A stretch of 6,769 nt of DNA, from the NCBI GenBank assembly GCA_030745255.1, contig JASLOY010000196.1:1-6769 (forward strand), in the 5' to 3' direction. Positions 1 through 6,744 of this stretch are shown here, one piece after another. The notes beneath the pieces are model-generated. The model was not told where the DNA came from. It saw nothing but the letters and a program-made list of their open reading frames with translations, and did not search any database. Numbering within the stretch: the stretch's first letter is position 1; each line of letters begins with the position of its first letter. The translations under genes and the position numbers were made by a program. Source of the DNA: Vicinamibacterales bacterium (GTDB taxonomy: Bacteria > Acidobacteriota > Vicinamibacteria > Vicinamibacterales > UBA8438).

Positions 1-1
1 C

Positions 2-415
2 GCGCTGGCGCTTCGTGCCGAGACCGACAGGCGTATCACGATCCACGGTGGAGCGCAGTGGCGGCCTTTCGTCCATGTGGTCGATGCCGCGACGGCATAC
101 CGGCTGGCGCTCGATGCGCCGCTCGACTTGGTTGGTTCTCAGATCTTCAACGTCGGGTCCGATGAGCAGAACTACCAGATCGGCGCACTGCCCAGTTTCA
201 TCAGCCAGGTCTGGCCTGATGTGGCGGTCGACACCGTACCGCAATCCCCCGACCTGCGCGACTATGCTGTCACGTGCCGGAAGATCGAGCGTGTGCTCGG
301 CTACCGCGCGGAGCGATCGATTGTGGACGGTCTTCATGAGATCCGTCAGGCACTCGTCGCCGGCAGCATCTCCGACACCCGGGATCCAAGGCACTACAAT
401 GTCAGCCCTGCCTGA
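2..415 (+). CDS. NAD-dependent sugar epimerase/dehydratase (SDR family), 3' end only
   Basis: This is the C-terminal 137 residues of an extended short-chain dehydrogenase/reductase; the frame is open to the left edge, so the NAD-binding Rossmann part (GxxGxxG) and the YxxxK catalytic motif lie outside the window. What remains is characteristic: RPFVHVVDAA at fragment residues 21-30 is the substrate-domain RPFVHVxD motif, FNVGSDEQNYQI at 49-60 is the FNVGs...N segment, and DLRDYAV...KIERVLGY (84-101) is the usual C-terminal D-x-R-xY/K...LGY block. Members of this family oxidise, epimerise or dehydrate nucleotide sugars in the cytoplasm. Its stop overlaps the aminotransferase start by 17 bases, so it probably supplies the keto-sugar that the next enzyme aminates. 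Whether it is a 4,6-dehydratase, a 4-epimerase or a 4-reductase cannot be told from this fragment. Confidence 0.88.
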   Translation, partial: ALALRAETDRRITIHGGAQWRPFVHVVDAATAYRLALDAPLDLVGSQIFNVGSDEQNYQIGALPSFISQVWPDVAVDTVPQSPDLRDYAVTCRKIERVLGYRAERSIVDGLHEIRQALVAGSISDTRDPRHYNVSPA

Positions 416-1601
416 ATCCGACGACGAGACCCGGGTCCGAACGACTTTCCTGCCATTCTCGCCGCCGCTCATCGGTCGCGAAGAGAAGGCCGAGATCCTC
501 GACACGCTCGATTCCGGATGGATCACCAAGGGGCCGAAGACCGAACGATTCGAGCGGGACTTTGCCGCCTACGTCGGTGCTGGTCACGCCGTGGGACTGC
601 ACTCCTGCACGGCGGCGCTGCACCTGGCGCTTGCCGCCCTCGGAATTGGCGAGGGCGACGAAGTGATCACCTCGACGTTCACGTTTGCTTCGACGGCGCA
701 CGCCGTGCAATACGTTGGCGCCACACCGGTGCTCGTAGACTGCGACCCGGTTACCTGCAACATCCTCCCGGACCAGATCGCTGCGAACATCACCTCCCGA
801 ACGCGGGCGATCATCCCTGTGCACTACGGCGGACAGGCCTGCCCGATGGAGGAGATTCATGACCTCGCGACGCGCCACGGCCTCCACGTCGTCGAGGATG
901 CCGCCCATGCGGTCGGCACGGAGTACCGCGGCCGCAAGATCGGCGCGCTAAGCGACGTCACCTGCTTCAGCTTCTATGCGACCAAGAACCTGACGACGGG
1001 TGAGGGCGGAATGTGCACGTCCGATGACGCCGACCTCGTCGAGCGCATCCGCGTGCTGTCGATGTACGGCATCAGCGACGCCCGTCGAATCTGGCAGCGA
1101 TACGCCCCAAAGGGCTCCTGGTGGTACGACGTCGTGGAGCTAGGCTACAAGTACAACATGATGGACCTGCAGGCGGCGCTGGGGATCCACCAGCTTGCCC
1201 GGCTCGAGGCGGCAATCGCCCGGCGCGCCCACTTTGCCTCCCTCTATGGGGAGGGCCTCGCCGATGTGCCGGAGATGACGATTCCGGAGGTCGTGCCGGG
1301 TGGACGCCACGCCTGGCACCTGTATCCGATCCTTGTCGAGTACGAGGGGCTCACGATCGATCGCAACGCGTTCATTGAGGAGCTGCGCCGCGAGAACATT
1401 GGCACCAGCGTGCTCTACATCCCGCTACACCTGCACACGCACTACCGCGAGCGCCTTGACCTGCGGCCCGAGGACTTTCCAAACGCGCAGCGTATCTACG
1501 AGCGAATCGTCAATCTGCCGATCTCTCCGAGCATGCAGGATGCCGACGTGATGGACGTGATCGCAGCCGTGCGCAGGATCGCGACGCGACACCGACGATG
1601 A
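399..1601 (+). CDS. DegT/DnrJ/EryC1 family PLP-dependent sugar aminotransferase
   Basis: A 400-residue protein, normal length for the family, that transfers an amino group (usually from glutamate) to a keto-sugar nucleotide using pyridoxal phosphate. Visible landmarks: the N-terminal PLIGREE...SGWITKGP stretch (23-46), the PLP-phosphate region around HSCTAALHLAL (68-78), VEDAAHAVG (165-173) with Asp167 placed to contact the PLP ring nitrogen, and FSFYATKNLTTGEGG (190-204) with Lys196 as the Schiff-base lysine. ELGYKYNMMDLQAALG follows, as in ArnB/PseC-like enzymes. The ATG at 399 was chosen because homology begins there and an AAGG sits 7 bases upstream; the frame stays open to position 15, but that extension lies over the SDR gene and looks like Arg/Ser-rich noise. 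It overlaps the NeuB homologue by ATGA. The exact sugar substrate is unknown; an ArnB-, PseC- or LegC-like role fits the neighbours. Confidence 0.95.
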   Translation: MSALPESDDETRVRTTFLPFSPPLIGREEKAEILDTLDSGWITKGPKTERFERDFAAYVGAGHAVGLHSCTAALHLALAALGIGEGDEVITSTFTFASTAHAVQYVGATPVLVDCDPVTCNILPDQIAANITSRTRAIIPVHYGGQACPMEEIHDLATRHGLHVVEDAAHAVGTEYRGRKIGALSDVTCFSFYATKNLTTGEGGMCTSDDADLVERIRVLSMYGISDARRIWQRYAPKGSWWYDVVELGYKYNMMDLQAALGIHQLARLEAAIARRAHFASLYGEGLADVPEMTIPEVVPGGRHAWHLYPILVEYEGLTIDRNAFIEELRRENIGTSVLYIPLHLHTHYRERLDLRPEDFPNAQRIYERIVNLPISPSMQDADVMDVIAAVRRIATRHRR

Positions 1602-2614
1602 CACCGCTCGTGGCCGACGCACAGAATCCGGCTTCGTGGTTCGGCCTACCGCTGCCGATCGTGATCGCCGAGCTCGGCGGCAACCACAACGGCGACCTGG
1701 CACTCGCGCGGCGGCTGATTGACGCCGTAGCGGACGCAGGTGCCGGTGTCGCGAAGTTCCAGGTGTACCATACCTCTGAGTGGATCTCGGCCGCGGATCC
1801 CAGCTACGACGTATTTGCGCGGGAGGAGCTGCCGGATGAGGCGTGGGCGGAGCTCGCTGGCCGCTGTCGGGCAAAGGACGTGGTGTTTCTCGCGACGCCA
1901 TTCGACCGCACGAGCGTCGACCGGCTGGCGGCGCTCGGTGTGCCGGCCTTCAAGATAGCTTCAGGCGATCTCACCAACCGGCCGTTCCTCCGATACGTTG
2001 CGGCGAAGGACCGCCCGGTGCTGTTGTCCACGGGTGCGTCGACCTGGGACGAGATCGACGCCGCCGTCGAGACGATCCGCGAGGCTTCCACGGCGGGCTT
2101 GTTACTTCTGCACTGCACGGCTGCCTATCCGGCCAGTGATGAGGAAGCCAACCTGCAGGTCATCCCGGCCATGGCCGAACGATATGGGTGTCCTGTTGGC
2201 TTCTCGGACCACACAGCCGGCGTGGAGATCACGCTTGCGGCGGTCGCGCTTGGTGCGGTGGTGCTCGAAAAGCACTTTACGATCGATCGGAGCCTGCCCG
2301 GTGGCGACAACGGCATCTCGATCCTGCCCGGCGAGTTGCGCACGCTCGTCGAGGGCAGCCGGCGCGTTCTGGCCTCCCTCGGATGTCCCGAGCGTCAGGT
2401 CACCTCGTCCGAGCGGACGTTATTAAACGCGATCCGACGGAGTGTGGCGGTACGGCGTAACCTAGAGGCCGGGGAGAGCCTGTCGCCAGCAGACCTGTTC
2501 GAGCTCCGTCCCGGCACGGGCATTCCTGCGAGTGCGCTGGAAGAGGTGACAGGGCGAACCGCGAGACTGCCCTTGCATGCGGGGCAAATCCTCCACCGGG
2601 ACGACCTGGCATGA
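1598..2614 (+). CDS. NeuB-family nonulosonic acid synthase (N-acetylneuraminate/legionaminate/pseudaminate synthase-like)
   Basis: A 338-residue protein of the typical two-domain form. NeuB enzymes condense phosphoenolpyruvate with an N-acylated hexosamine (ManNAc or a 2,4-diamino-trideoxy hexose) to give a nine-carbon sialic-type acid in the cytoplasm. Motifs in order: IAELGGNHNGD (23-33), VAKFQ (51-55), FKIASGDL (118-125), LSTGAST (143-149), LLHCTAAYP (170-178), GFSDHTAG (201-208) and LEKHFTIDR (223-231). His205 and His226 correspond to the two manganese-ligand histidines of the family. The C-terminal SAF (antifreeze-like) domain runs from about 281 to 338 with RPGTGI (304-309). The segment after EKHFT reads LPGGDNGIS (233-241) instead of the usual GPD(H) form. 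The start overlaps the aminotransferase stop (ATGA), and its own stop overlaps the next start. Whether the product is a sialic, legionaminic, pseudaminic or other acid (or SpsE-like) cannot be decided from the sequence alone. Confidence 0.93.
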   Translation: MTPLVADAQNPASWFGLPLPIVIAELGGNHNGDLALARRLIDAVADAGAGVAKFQVYHTSEWISAADPSYDVFAREELPDEAWAELAGRCRAKDVVFLATPFDRTSVDRLAALGVPAFKIASGDLTNRPFLRYVAAKDRPVLLSTGASTWDEIDAAVETIREASTAGLLLLHCTAAYPASDEEANLQVIPAMAERYGCPVGFSDHTAGVEITLAAVALGAVVLEKHFTIDRSLPGGDNGISILPGELRTLVEGSRRVLASLGCPERQVTSSERTLLNAIRRSVAVRRNLEAGESLSPADLFELRPGTGIPASALEEVTGRTARLPLHAGQILHRDDLA

Positions 2615-3546
2615 GTCGACCTGGCGTGGTCTTCATCGGCACTGAAGAAATCGGTTGGCGCTGTCTCGAAGCCCTTCTCGAACTGGACGCGCGCGTCGTC
2701 GGAATTTTCACGCTTACAGAGGCGCGCGCGAAGGAGGCGGTCGCGTTCCGCTCGTTTCGCCCGTTTCTCGACCGCTCGCTTCCGGTTGAATTTGTGGATG
2801 ACATAAACGCCCCTGAGGTGATCGAGCGAATCCGCTCACTGCGACCGGTGCTTGCCTATGAGATTGGCTGGTCGCAAATCCTGTCGAAGCCCCTCCTCGA
2901 GACTCCCACCGACGGCTGCGTGGGCATGCACTGTTCGCTTCTGCCTCGACACCGAGGTCGCGCACCGGTTCCTTGGTCGATCATCTTCGGTCTCCGCAAG
3001 AGCGGCATGAGTCTGTTCCATCTCTCGGCCGGGCCGGACGACGGCGATCTCATCGGGCAGTCGACGTTTGCGATACAGCCGGACGACTCGGCCACGGAGG
3101 TCTACGCCAAATCGGTCGACGCGGCCGAACAACTAGTGCGCATATACCACCCACAGCTCGAGGCTGGAACGGCGCCACGTGTTCGCCAGGATCCACGTCG
3201 TTCGGATACGTGGCCTCGGCGGACTCCGCAAGACGGTCTTATCGACTGGGATCGGTCGGCGCACCATCTGTATGACTGGGTTCGGGCGCTGACCCATCCG
3301 TTCCCCGGCGCGTTCACCTTCTGGCGGGATGGCAAGCTGGTCGTCTGGCGCGCGAAACCCGGCATGCCAGCAGACGGCGCGGAGGCCGGTGCTATCCTCG
3401 ACATCGACGCTGAGCGCGGCATTTTGGTGGGGACAGGAGAAGGCACGCTCTGGCTTACGTCCGTGCAGTGGCACGGTCACGACGAGTGGCCCGCGGCCGA
3501 GTTCGCGACGAGGGAGGGCGTTCGCGTCGGTGAGTGCCTGACGTGA
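2611..3546 (+). CDS. Formyltransferase, Fmt/ArnA type (probable sugar N-formyltransferase)
   Basis: A 311-residue protein matching the formyltransferase fold: an N-terminal Rossmann-like start (VVFIGTEEIGWRCLEAL, 6-22), the core HCSLLPRHRGRAP (107-119), a GPDDGDLIGQ segment (141-150) carrying the conserved catalytic Asp143, and a C-terminal OB-like domain that opens with RTPQDGLIDWD (204-214) and continues to HPFPGAFTF (229-237). The family moves a formyl group from 10-formyl-tetrahydrofolate to an amine. The usual catalytic triad is Asn-His-Asp; here His107 and Asp143 are present but the Asn two residues before the His is Gly105 (G-M-H). In this gene neighbourhood the acceptor is more likely an amino sugar than methionyl-tRNA, which is an inference. 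It overlaps the NeuB homologue by ATGA and the deacetylase by GTGA. A housekeeping Fmt would be expected beside def or rsmB, which are absent. Confidence 0.88.
   Translation: MSRPGVVFIGTEEIGWRCLEALLELDARVVGIFTLTEARAKEAVAFRSFRPFLDRSLPVEFVDDINAPEVIERIRSLRPVLAYEIGWSQILSKPLLETPTDGCVGMHCSLLPRHRGRAPVPWSIIFGLRKSGMSLFHLSAGPDDGDLIGQSTFAIQPDDSATEVYAKSVDAAEQLVRIYHPQLEAGTAPRVRQDPRRSDTWPRRTPQDGLIDWDRSAHHLYDWVRALTHPFPGAFTFWRDGKLVVWRAKPGMPADGAEAGAILDIDAERGILVGTGEGTLWLTSVQWHGHDEWPAAEFATREGVRVGECLT
3529..3534 (+). promoter_or_regulatory. Shine-Dalgarno-like GGTGAG deciding the deacetylase GTG start
   Basis: GGTGAG lies 8 bases upstream of the GTG at 3543 and inside the end of the formyltransferase gene. It supports the 3543 start, which also gives the same 4-base overlap seen at the neighbouring junctions, over the GTG at 3534. 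An AGGGAGG at 3511-3517 is too far away for either start. Confidence 0.4.
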
Positions 3547-4202
3547 GATCGGTACCCGAGGGAGGTGGGCGCAGCGTCCTCGTCGTTGCGCCACATGCCG
3601 ATGACGAGGTGTTGGGCTGCGGAGGCACGATTCAACACCTGCGTGCAGACGGTAACCGTGTGTTTCTTCAGATCGTAGCCAACCGCGTGGTCGACCACCG
3701 CGAGGATCAAGCCTACATCGACCAAACGAAGCAAGCGGCCGAGGCGGCGGCGGAGCTTCTCGGGATCGAGCGGGTCTTCTACGGTGACTTGCCTGATGAG
3801 CGGCTTGACGCGCCGCTTATCGACGTCATCGTTGCGATCGAAGAGGTGGTCAAGACCGTCGCACCCGACACCATGTTGGTGCCTAGTGCCGGCGATTCCG
3901 ACCAGGATCATAGGGCTGTCGCAAGTGCCTGCCGAGTTGCGTGCCGCGGCGTCGATACGGTTCATGCCTACGAGGTGCCTGGGCCGAGCCGTGGGTTCCT
4001 ACCCAACCACTACGTCGACATCGGTCGGTATCTGCCGGCGAAGATCCAGGCCATGAGTTGTTACGAGGAGGAGATGCGGCCCTATCCTCATCCCCGCTCC
4101 GAGCTGGGTCTCGAGTGCCATGCCCGGTTCCGTGGCATGGAGGCAGGGCTCGAGTTCGCCGAAGCGTTTCTCGTGTTGAAGCAGGTGATACGCGCCTCGT
4201 GA
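3543..4202 (+). CDS. PIG-L/LmbE family zinc-dependent deacetylase
   Basis: A 219-residue protein of usual family length. PIG-L/LmbE enzymes remove N-acetyl groups from GlcNAc-type sugars and conjugates (as in GPI, mycothiol and bacillithiol synthesis) with one divalent metal. The signature AHPDDE appears as APHADDEVLGCGG (16-28): His18 and Asp21 are expected metal ligands and Asp20 the general base. The second block, DSDQDHRAV (118-126), supplies the third metal ligand, His123. No signal peptide or membrane segment is visible, so it acts in the cytoplasm. The GTG at 3543 (GTGA overlap with the formyltransferase stop) was chosen over the GTG at 3534, which would add three residues. Sitting directly after a formyltransferase, it may expose an amine on the sugar, allowing the acetyl to be replaced by formyl; that exchange is an inference. 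It overlaps the carbamoyltransferase start by GTGA. Confidence 0.92.
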   Translation: MRSVPEGGGRSVLVVAPHADDEVLGCGGTIQHLRADGNRVFLQIVANRVVDHREDQAYIDQTKQAAEAAAELLGIERVFYGDLPDERLDAPLIDVIVAIEEVVKTVAPDTMLVPSAGDSDQDHRAVASACRVACRGVDTVHAYEVPGPSRGFLPNHYVDIGRYLPAKIQAMSCYEEEMRPYPHPRSELGLECHARFRGMEAGLEFAEAFLVLKQVIRAS

Positions 4203-5926
4203 CGAAGAGACCCGGAGTCATCCTTGGACTGACCAACGACGGGGTCGATACGTCGGCAGCGCTGGTGATCGATGGCCAGGTTCAGGCTGCCGTGGCCGAG
4301 GAGCGCCTTATCCGCGAGAAGCGCACGCGGCGCTTCCCGATCAATGCCATCCAGACCTGTCTTCGACAGGCCGGTGTCGCGGCAAAGGATGTGTCGGTGG
4401 TCGCCGTGGGCTGGAATCCATTGCACAACATGGAGCGCCTGGGTTCCGGAAGCTTCGAGAGTGTTCGCTTTTTTCCTGAGATGCTGTATCGGCAGCCGGG
4501 GCAGCTGTATGCGTTGCTGAACGGCGATGCCGCGCCGCGGGATGCTCGCATCAGGCAGGCTCTCGATGTCGGAGCTGCCAAGATTCAGATCGAATACGTC
4601 GATCATCACCTGGCGCACGCCGCCCTCGCCTTCTTCGCGTCGCCGTTCGATCGTGCGGCGATCCTCTCTATCGATGGCTTCGGGGAGAAGGTGACGACGG
4701 CCTTGGCATTGGGCGAGGGAGGTCGCATCCGGACGCTCGAGACCGTGGAGTTTCCGCACAGTCTGGGGATGTTCTACGAGACACTCACGCAGTTTCTCGG
4801 CTTTCGTCCGGACAGCGACGAATGGAAGGTGATGGGTGCTAGCGCGTATGGAGACCCCGGGCGCTACCAGTCGTCGATGGACGAGTTGGTGCGCTGCACG
4901 GATGACGGCCTGTTCCAGATCGACTTGACGTACTTTCAGTATTATCTGTTTTCCCGCCGGACGCACTTCCACCCGCGCCTCGAACACTTGCTTGGACCGC
5001 CTTTTCCAGTCGGCGCGGAGCTGGATCAGCGCGGTGCCGATATCGCCGCGGCGGCACAGGCCACGCTCGAGCGTGCCGTGTTTCATCTCGGCCGGCGTCT
5101 GCATCGCCTCACTGGGTCCACGAATCTCTGCCTGTCGGGTGGTGTCGCCTTGAACTGCCTCGCGAACGGCAAGATTGCCGCGGAAACGCCTTTCGAGCGG
5201 GTGTTCGTGCCGCCGGCCCCAGAGGACATGGGCACGAGCTTGGGCGCGGCGCTGACGGTGGCTCATGCAGGCACCGATGGATGCGCCTGGCGGCTGGGCA
5301 GCAACGCTCTCGGTCCGTCCTACAGCGATACCGAGGTCAAGGCGGAGCTGGAGAAGTACCGCCTGACCTATCGGGAGCTCGACGATCCGGCCGACTACGC
5401 GGCAGGGCGCATCGCGGACGGACGCATTGTGGGGTGGTTCCAGGGCGGACTCGAATTCGGTCAGCGAGCGCTCGGCCACCGCAGTATCCTGGCCGACCCA
5501 CGGTTGCCAGATATGAAGGATCGGGTCAATCAGGCCGTGAAGTATCGTGAAGCCTTTCGTCCCTTCGCTCCGGCCATTCTGGCTGAGTGCGCGGGCGACT
5601 ACTTCGGAGACGCCTGCGAAGTGCCGTACATGGAGAAGGTGCTTCGCGTGCGGGCAGACAAGCGCGACACAATTCCCGCCGTGACACATGTCGACGGGAC
5701 ATCGCGCCTTCAGACGGTGTCCAGTAGACAGGATCCCCTCTTCTGGGCACTACTTGACCGGTTCCACCACTTGACTGGCGTTCCGCTAGTCCTGAACACC
5801 AGCTTCAACATTCAGGGTGAGCCCATCGTCTGCTCGCCCAGCGATGCCCTGCGGACCTTCTTCACGTGCGGCCTCGATGATCTCGTGATCGAGCGTTTCG
5901 GCTTACGCAAGGAGGCGTGGGAGTAA
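4199..5926 (+). CDS. O-carbamoyltransferase, NodU/CmcH/TobZ family
   Basis: A 575-residue protein, normal for this family, which transfers the carbamoyl group of carbamoyl phosphate, through carbamoyl-adenylate, to a hydroxyl on a sugar or natural product. The N-terminal Kae1-like domain shows DTSAALVIDGQV...AEERLIREK (17-41) and FP...AI; VDHHLAHAALAFFASPF (134-150) and SIDGFGE (157-163). His136, His140 and Asp159 have the spacing of the iron ligands recalled for TobZ (His114, His118, Asp137). PEDMGTSLGAA (341-351) probably holds the fourth ligand. The C-terminal YrdC-like domain has GLEFGQRALGHRSILADPR (417-435), KYREAFRPFAPAIL (448-461), THVDGTSRLQTV (496-507) and LNTSFNIQGEPIV (532-544). 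The family GHD motif near the N terminus reads GVD here, with Val16 for His. The GTG at 4199 overlaps the deacetylase stop and has AGGTGA 10 bases upstream; the open frame back to 3941 only shadows the deacetylase. The acceptor is unknown, presumably the nonulosonate or its glycan. Confidence 0.95.
   Translation: MTKRPGVILGLTNDGVDTSAALVIDGQVQAAVAEERLIREKRTRRFPINAIQTCLRQAGVAAKDVSVVAVGWNPLHNMERLGSGSFESVRFFPEMLYRQPGQLYALLNGDAAPRDARIRQALDVGAAKIQIEYVDHHLAHAALAFFASPFDRAAILSIDGFGEKVTTALALGEGGRIRTLETVEFPHSLGMFYETLTQFLGFRPDSDEWKVMGASAYGDPGRYQSSMDELVRCTDDGLFQIDLTYFQYYLFSRRTHFHPRLEHLLGPPFPVGAELDQRGADIAAAAQATLERAVFHLGRRLHRLTGSTNLCLSGGVALNCLANGKIAAETPFERVFVPPAPEDMGTSLGAALTVAHAGTDGCAWRLGSNALGPSYSDTEVKAELEKYRLTYRELDDPADYAAGRIADGRIVGWFQGGLEFGQRALGHRSILADPRLPDMKDRVNQAVKYREAFRPFAPAILAECAGDYFGDACEVPYMEKVLRVRADKRDTIPAVTHVDGTSRLQTVSSRQDPLFWALLDRFHHLTGVPLVLNTSFNIQGEPIVCSPSDALRTFFTCGLDDLVIERFGLRKEAWE
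5919..5923 (+). promoter_or_regulatory. Shine-Dalgarno GGGAG before the DUF692-like gene
   Basis: GGGAG ends 5 bases before the ATG at 5929 and overlaps the last codons of the carbamoyltransferase. A second, stronger AAGGAGG at 5909-5915 lies 13 bases upstream of the ATG. Both sites favour the ATG at 5929 over the in-frame GTG at 5917, which the AAGGAGG would abut with only one base of spacing. Confidence 0.45.
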
Positions 5927-5928
5927 CG

Positions 5929-6717
5929 ATGGCGCACCTTCGGCTGTGCGCCCCACTCAGTGATGCATTCCGGCGACACAGCGACGCCCTGTTGCCGCTC
6001 GTCGCTGCGGTTGGCTTCAAGGCTCCCTCAGACGAGCGCTTCGGAGGGAAGACACAGTTCCTGGAGTGCTCGACGAGCATCGCCGACTCCCAGCTGCCGG
6101 AGCGGCTTGCGGACGCAGGGTATCTCGCGGCACTCGCGTCCGGGCGCTTCCACTCGTTCGCGTGTGACCTCGGACCAGCGTGGAGTGAGTATGGCCTCGC
6201 GCAGTCCGCTGCCGGCTTCCCGCGGTATGTCCCCGTGAGTGGCCGTCTCGATGAAGCGACATACCTGCGGCAGGCCAAGCGGAATGTCGCGTTCCTGCGC
6301 GGGAGATTCGGCGGCAGTCTGAAGATCGAGAACCTGAACTACTTTCAGACCGGTGCGTACGACATGGTCTGCGAACCCAGCTTCATTACGCGCATCGTCG
6401 AAGACCTCGGCCTCGAGCTGCTGTTCGACGTCAGCCACGCCATGATTTCTGCAGCCAATCTGGGCGTGCCGATCGTGTCCTACGTGGACGCGCTGCCGCT
6501 CGGGCGGGCGACGGAGCTGCACGTCAGCGCGACGCGTCGGATTAACGGTGTGATCGAGGATGCGCACGACATGCCCGGAGCGCATGAGTATGTCCTTGTC
6601 GAGCATGTCGGACGGACGCCCCTGGATCGTTTCCTGACGATCGAGCACTACCGCGACGGTCCCGCGCTCGTCGCGGAATACCACAGACTGGTCGCGGCCA
6701 ATCAGGGTTCTGCCTGA
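5929..6717 (+). CDS. DUF692-like / MNIO-superfamily TIM-barrel protein (putative metalloenzyme)
   Basis: A 262-residue protein I read as a divergent DUF692 (multinuclear iron-dependent oxidase) relative; a xylose-isomerase-like sugar isomerase barrel is the main alternative. Potential metal ligands fall at strand ends, as in that superfamily: FHSFACD (74-80) with His75; KIENLNYF (132-139) with Glu134 and Asn135; LLFDVSHAMISAANLG (164-179) with Asp167, His170 and Asn177; ELHVS (196-200) with His198; and EDAHDMPG (210-217) with Asp211 and His213. The E-N, D-x-x-[NH]...A-x-N, E-[IL]-H and D-x-H order is the DUF692 pattern. Known MNIO enzymes (MbnB, TglH) oxidise cysteine residues in precursor peptides with a partner protein; neither peptide nor partner is visible here. 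There is no signal peptide or membrane segment. It begins 2 bases after the carbamoyltransferase stop, so it belongs to the same transcript. Its reaction is unknown. Confidence 0.65.
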   Translation: MAHLRLCAPLSDAFRRHSDALLPLVAAVGFKAPSDERFGGKTQFLECSTSIADSQLPERLADAGYLAALASGRFHSFACDLGPAWSEYGLAQSAAGFPRYVPVSGRLDEATYLRQAKRNVAFLRGRFGGSLKIENLNYFQTGAYDMVCEPSFITRIVEDLGLELLFDVSHAMISAANLGVPIVSYVDALPLGRATELHVSATRRINGVIEDAHDMPGAHEYVLVEHVGRTPLDRFLTIEHYRDGPALVAEYHRLVAANQGSA

Positions 6718-6744
6718 CCGCCGCGACACGGCTGTTGCACCGGC

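Noticed and set aside
15..398. N-terminal extension of the aminotransferase frame
   Set aside because: The extension lies over the SDR gene in another frame, is Arg/Ser-rich without family similarity, and the ATG at 399 gives the normal family length with a spaced AAGG.
2420..2425. Two adjacent rare TTA leucine codons in the NeuB homologue
   Set aside because: Notable in GC-rich DNA, but a single pair with no link to known regulation in this unidentified organism; not enough to claim codon-based control.
3941..4198. N-terminal extension of the carbamoyltransferase frame
   Set aside because: It shadows the end of the deacetylase gene; homology begins at the GTG at 4199, which also gives the 4-base overlap.
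4088..5689. 533-codon open frame on the minus strand opposite the carbamoyltransferase
   Set aside because: It mirrors a strongly conserved plus-strand gene, its translation shows no recognisable motif, and long antisense frames are common in GC-rich DNA.
5917..5928. Alternative GTG start adding four residues to the DUF692-like protein
   Set aside because: The AAGGAGG would sit one base from it; the ATG at 5929 has usable upstream sites.
6720..6732. Short dyad GCCG-cgaca-CGGC after the last complete gene
   Set aside because: The stem is only four base pairs, with no T run, so it is not a credible terminator.
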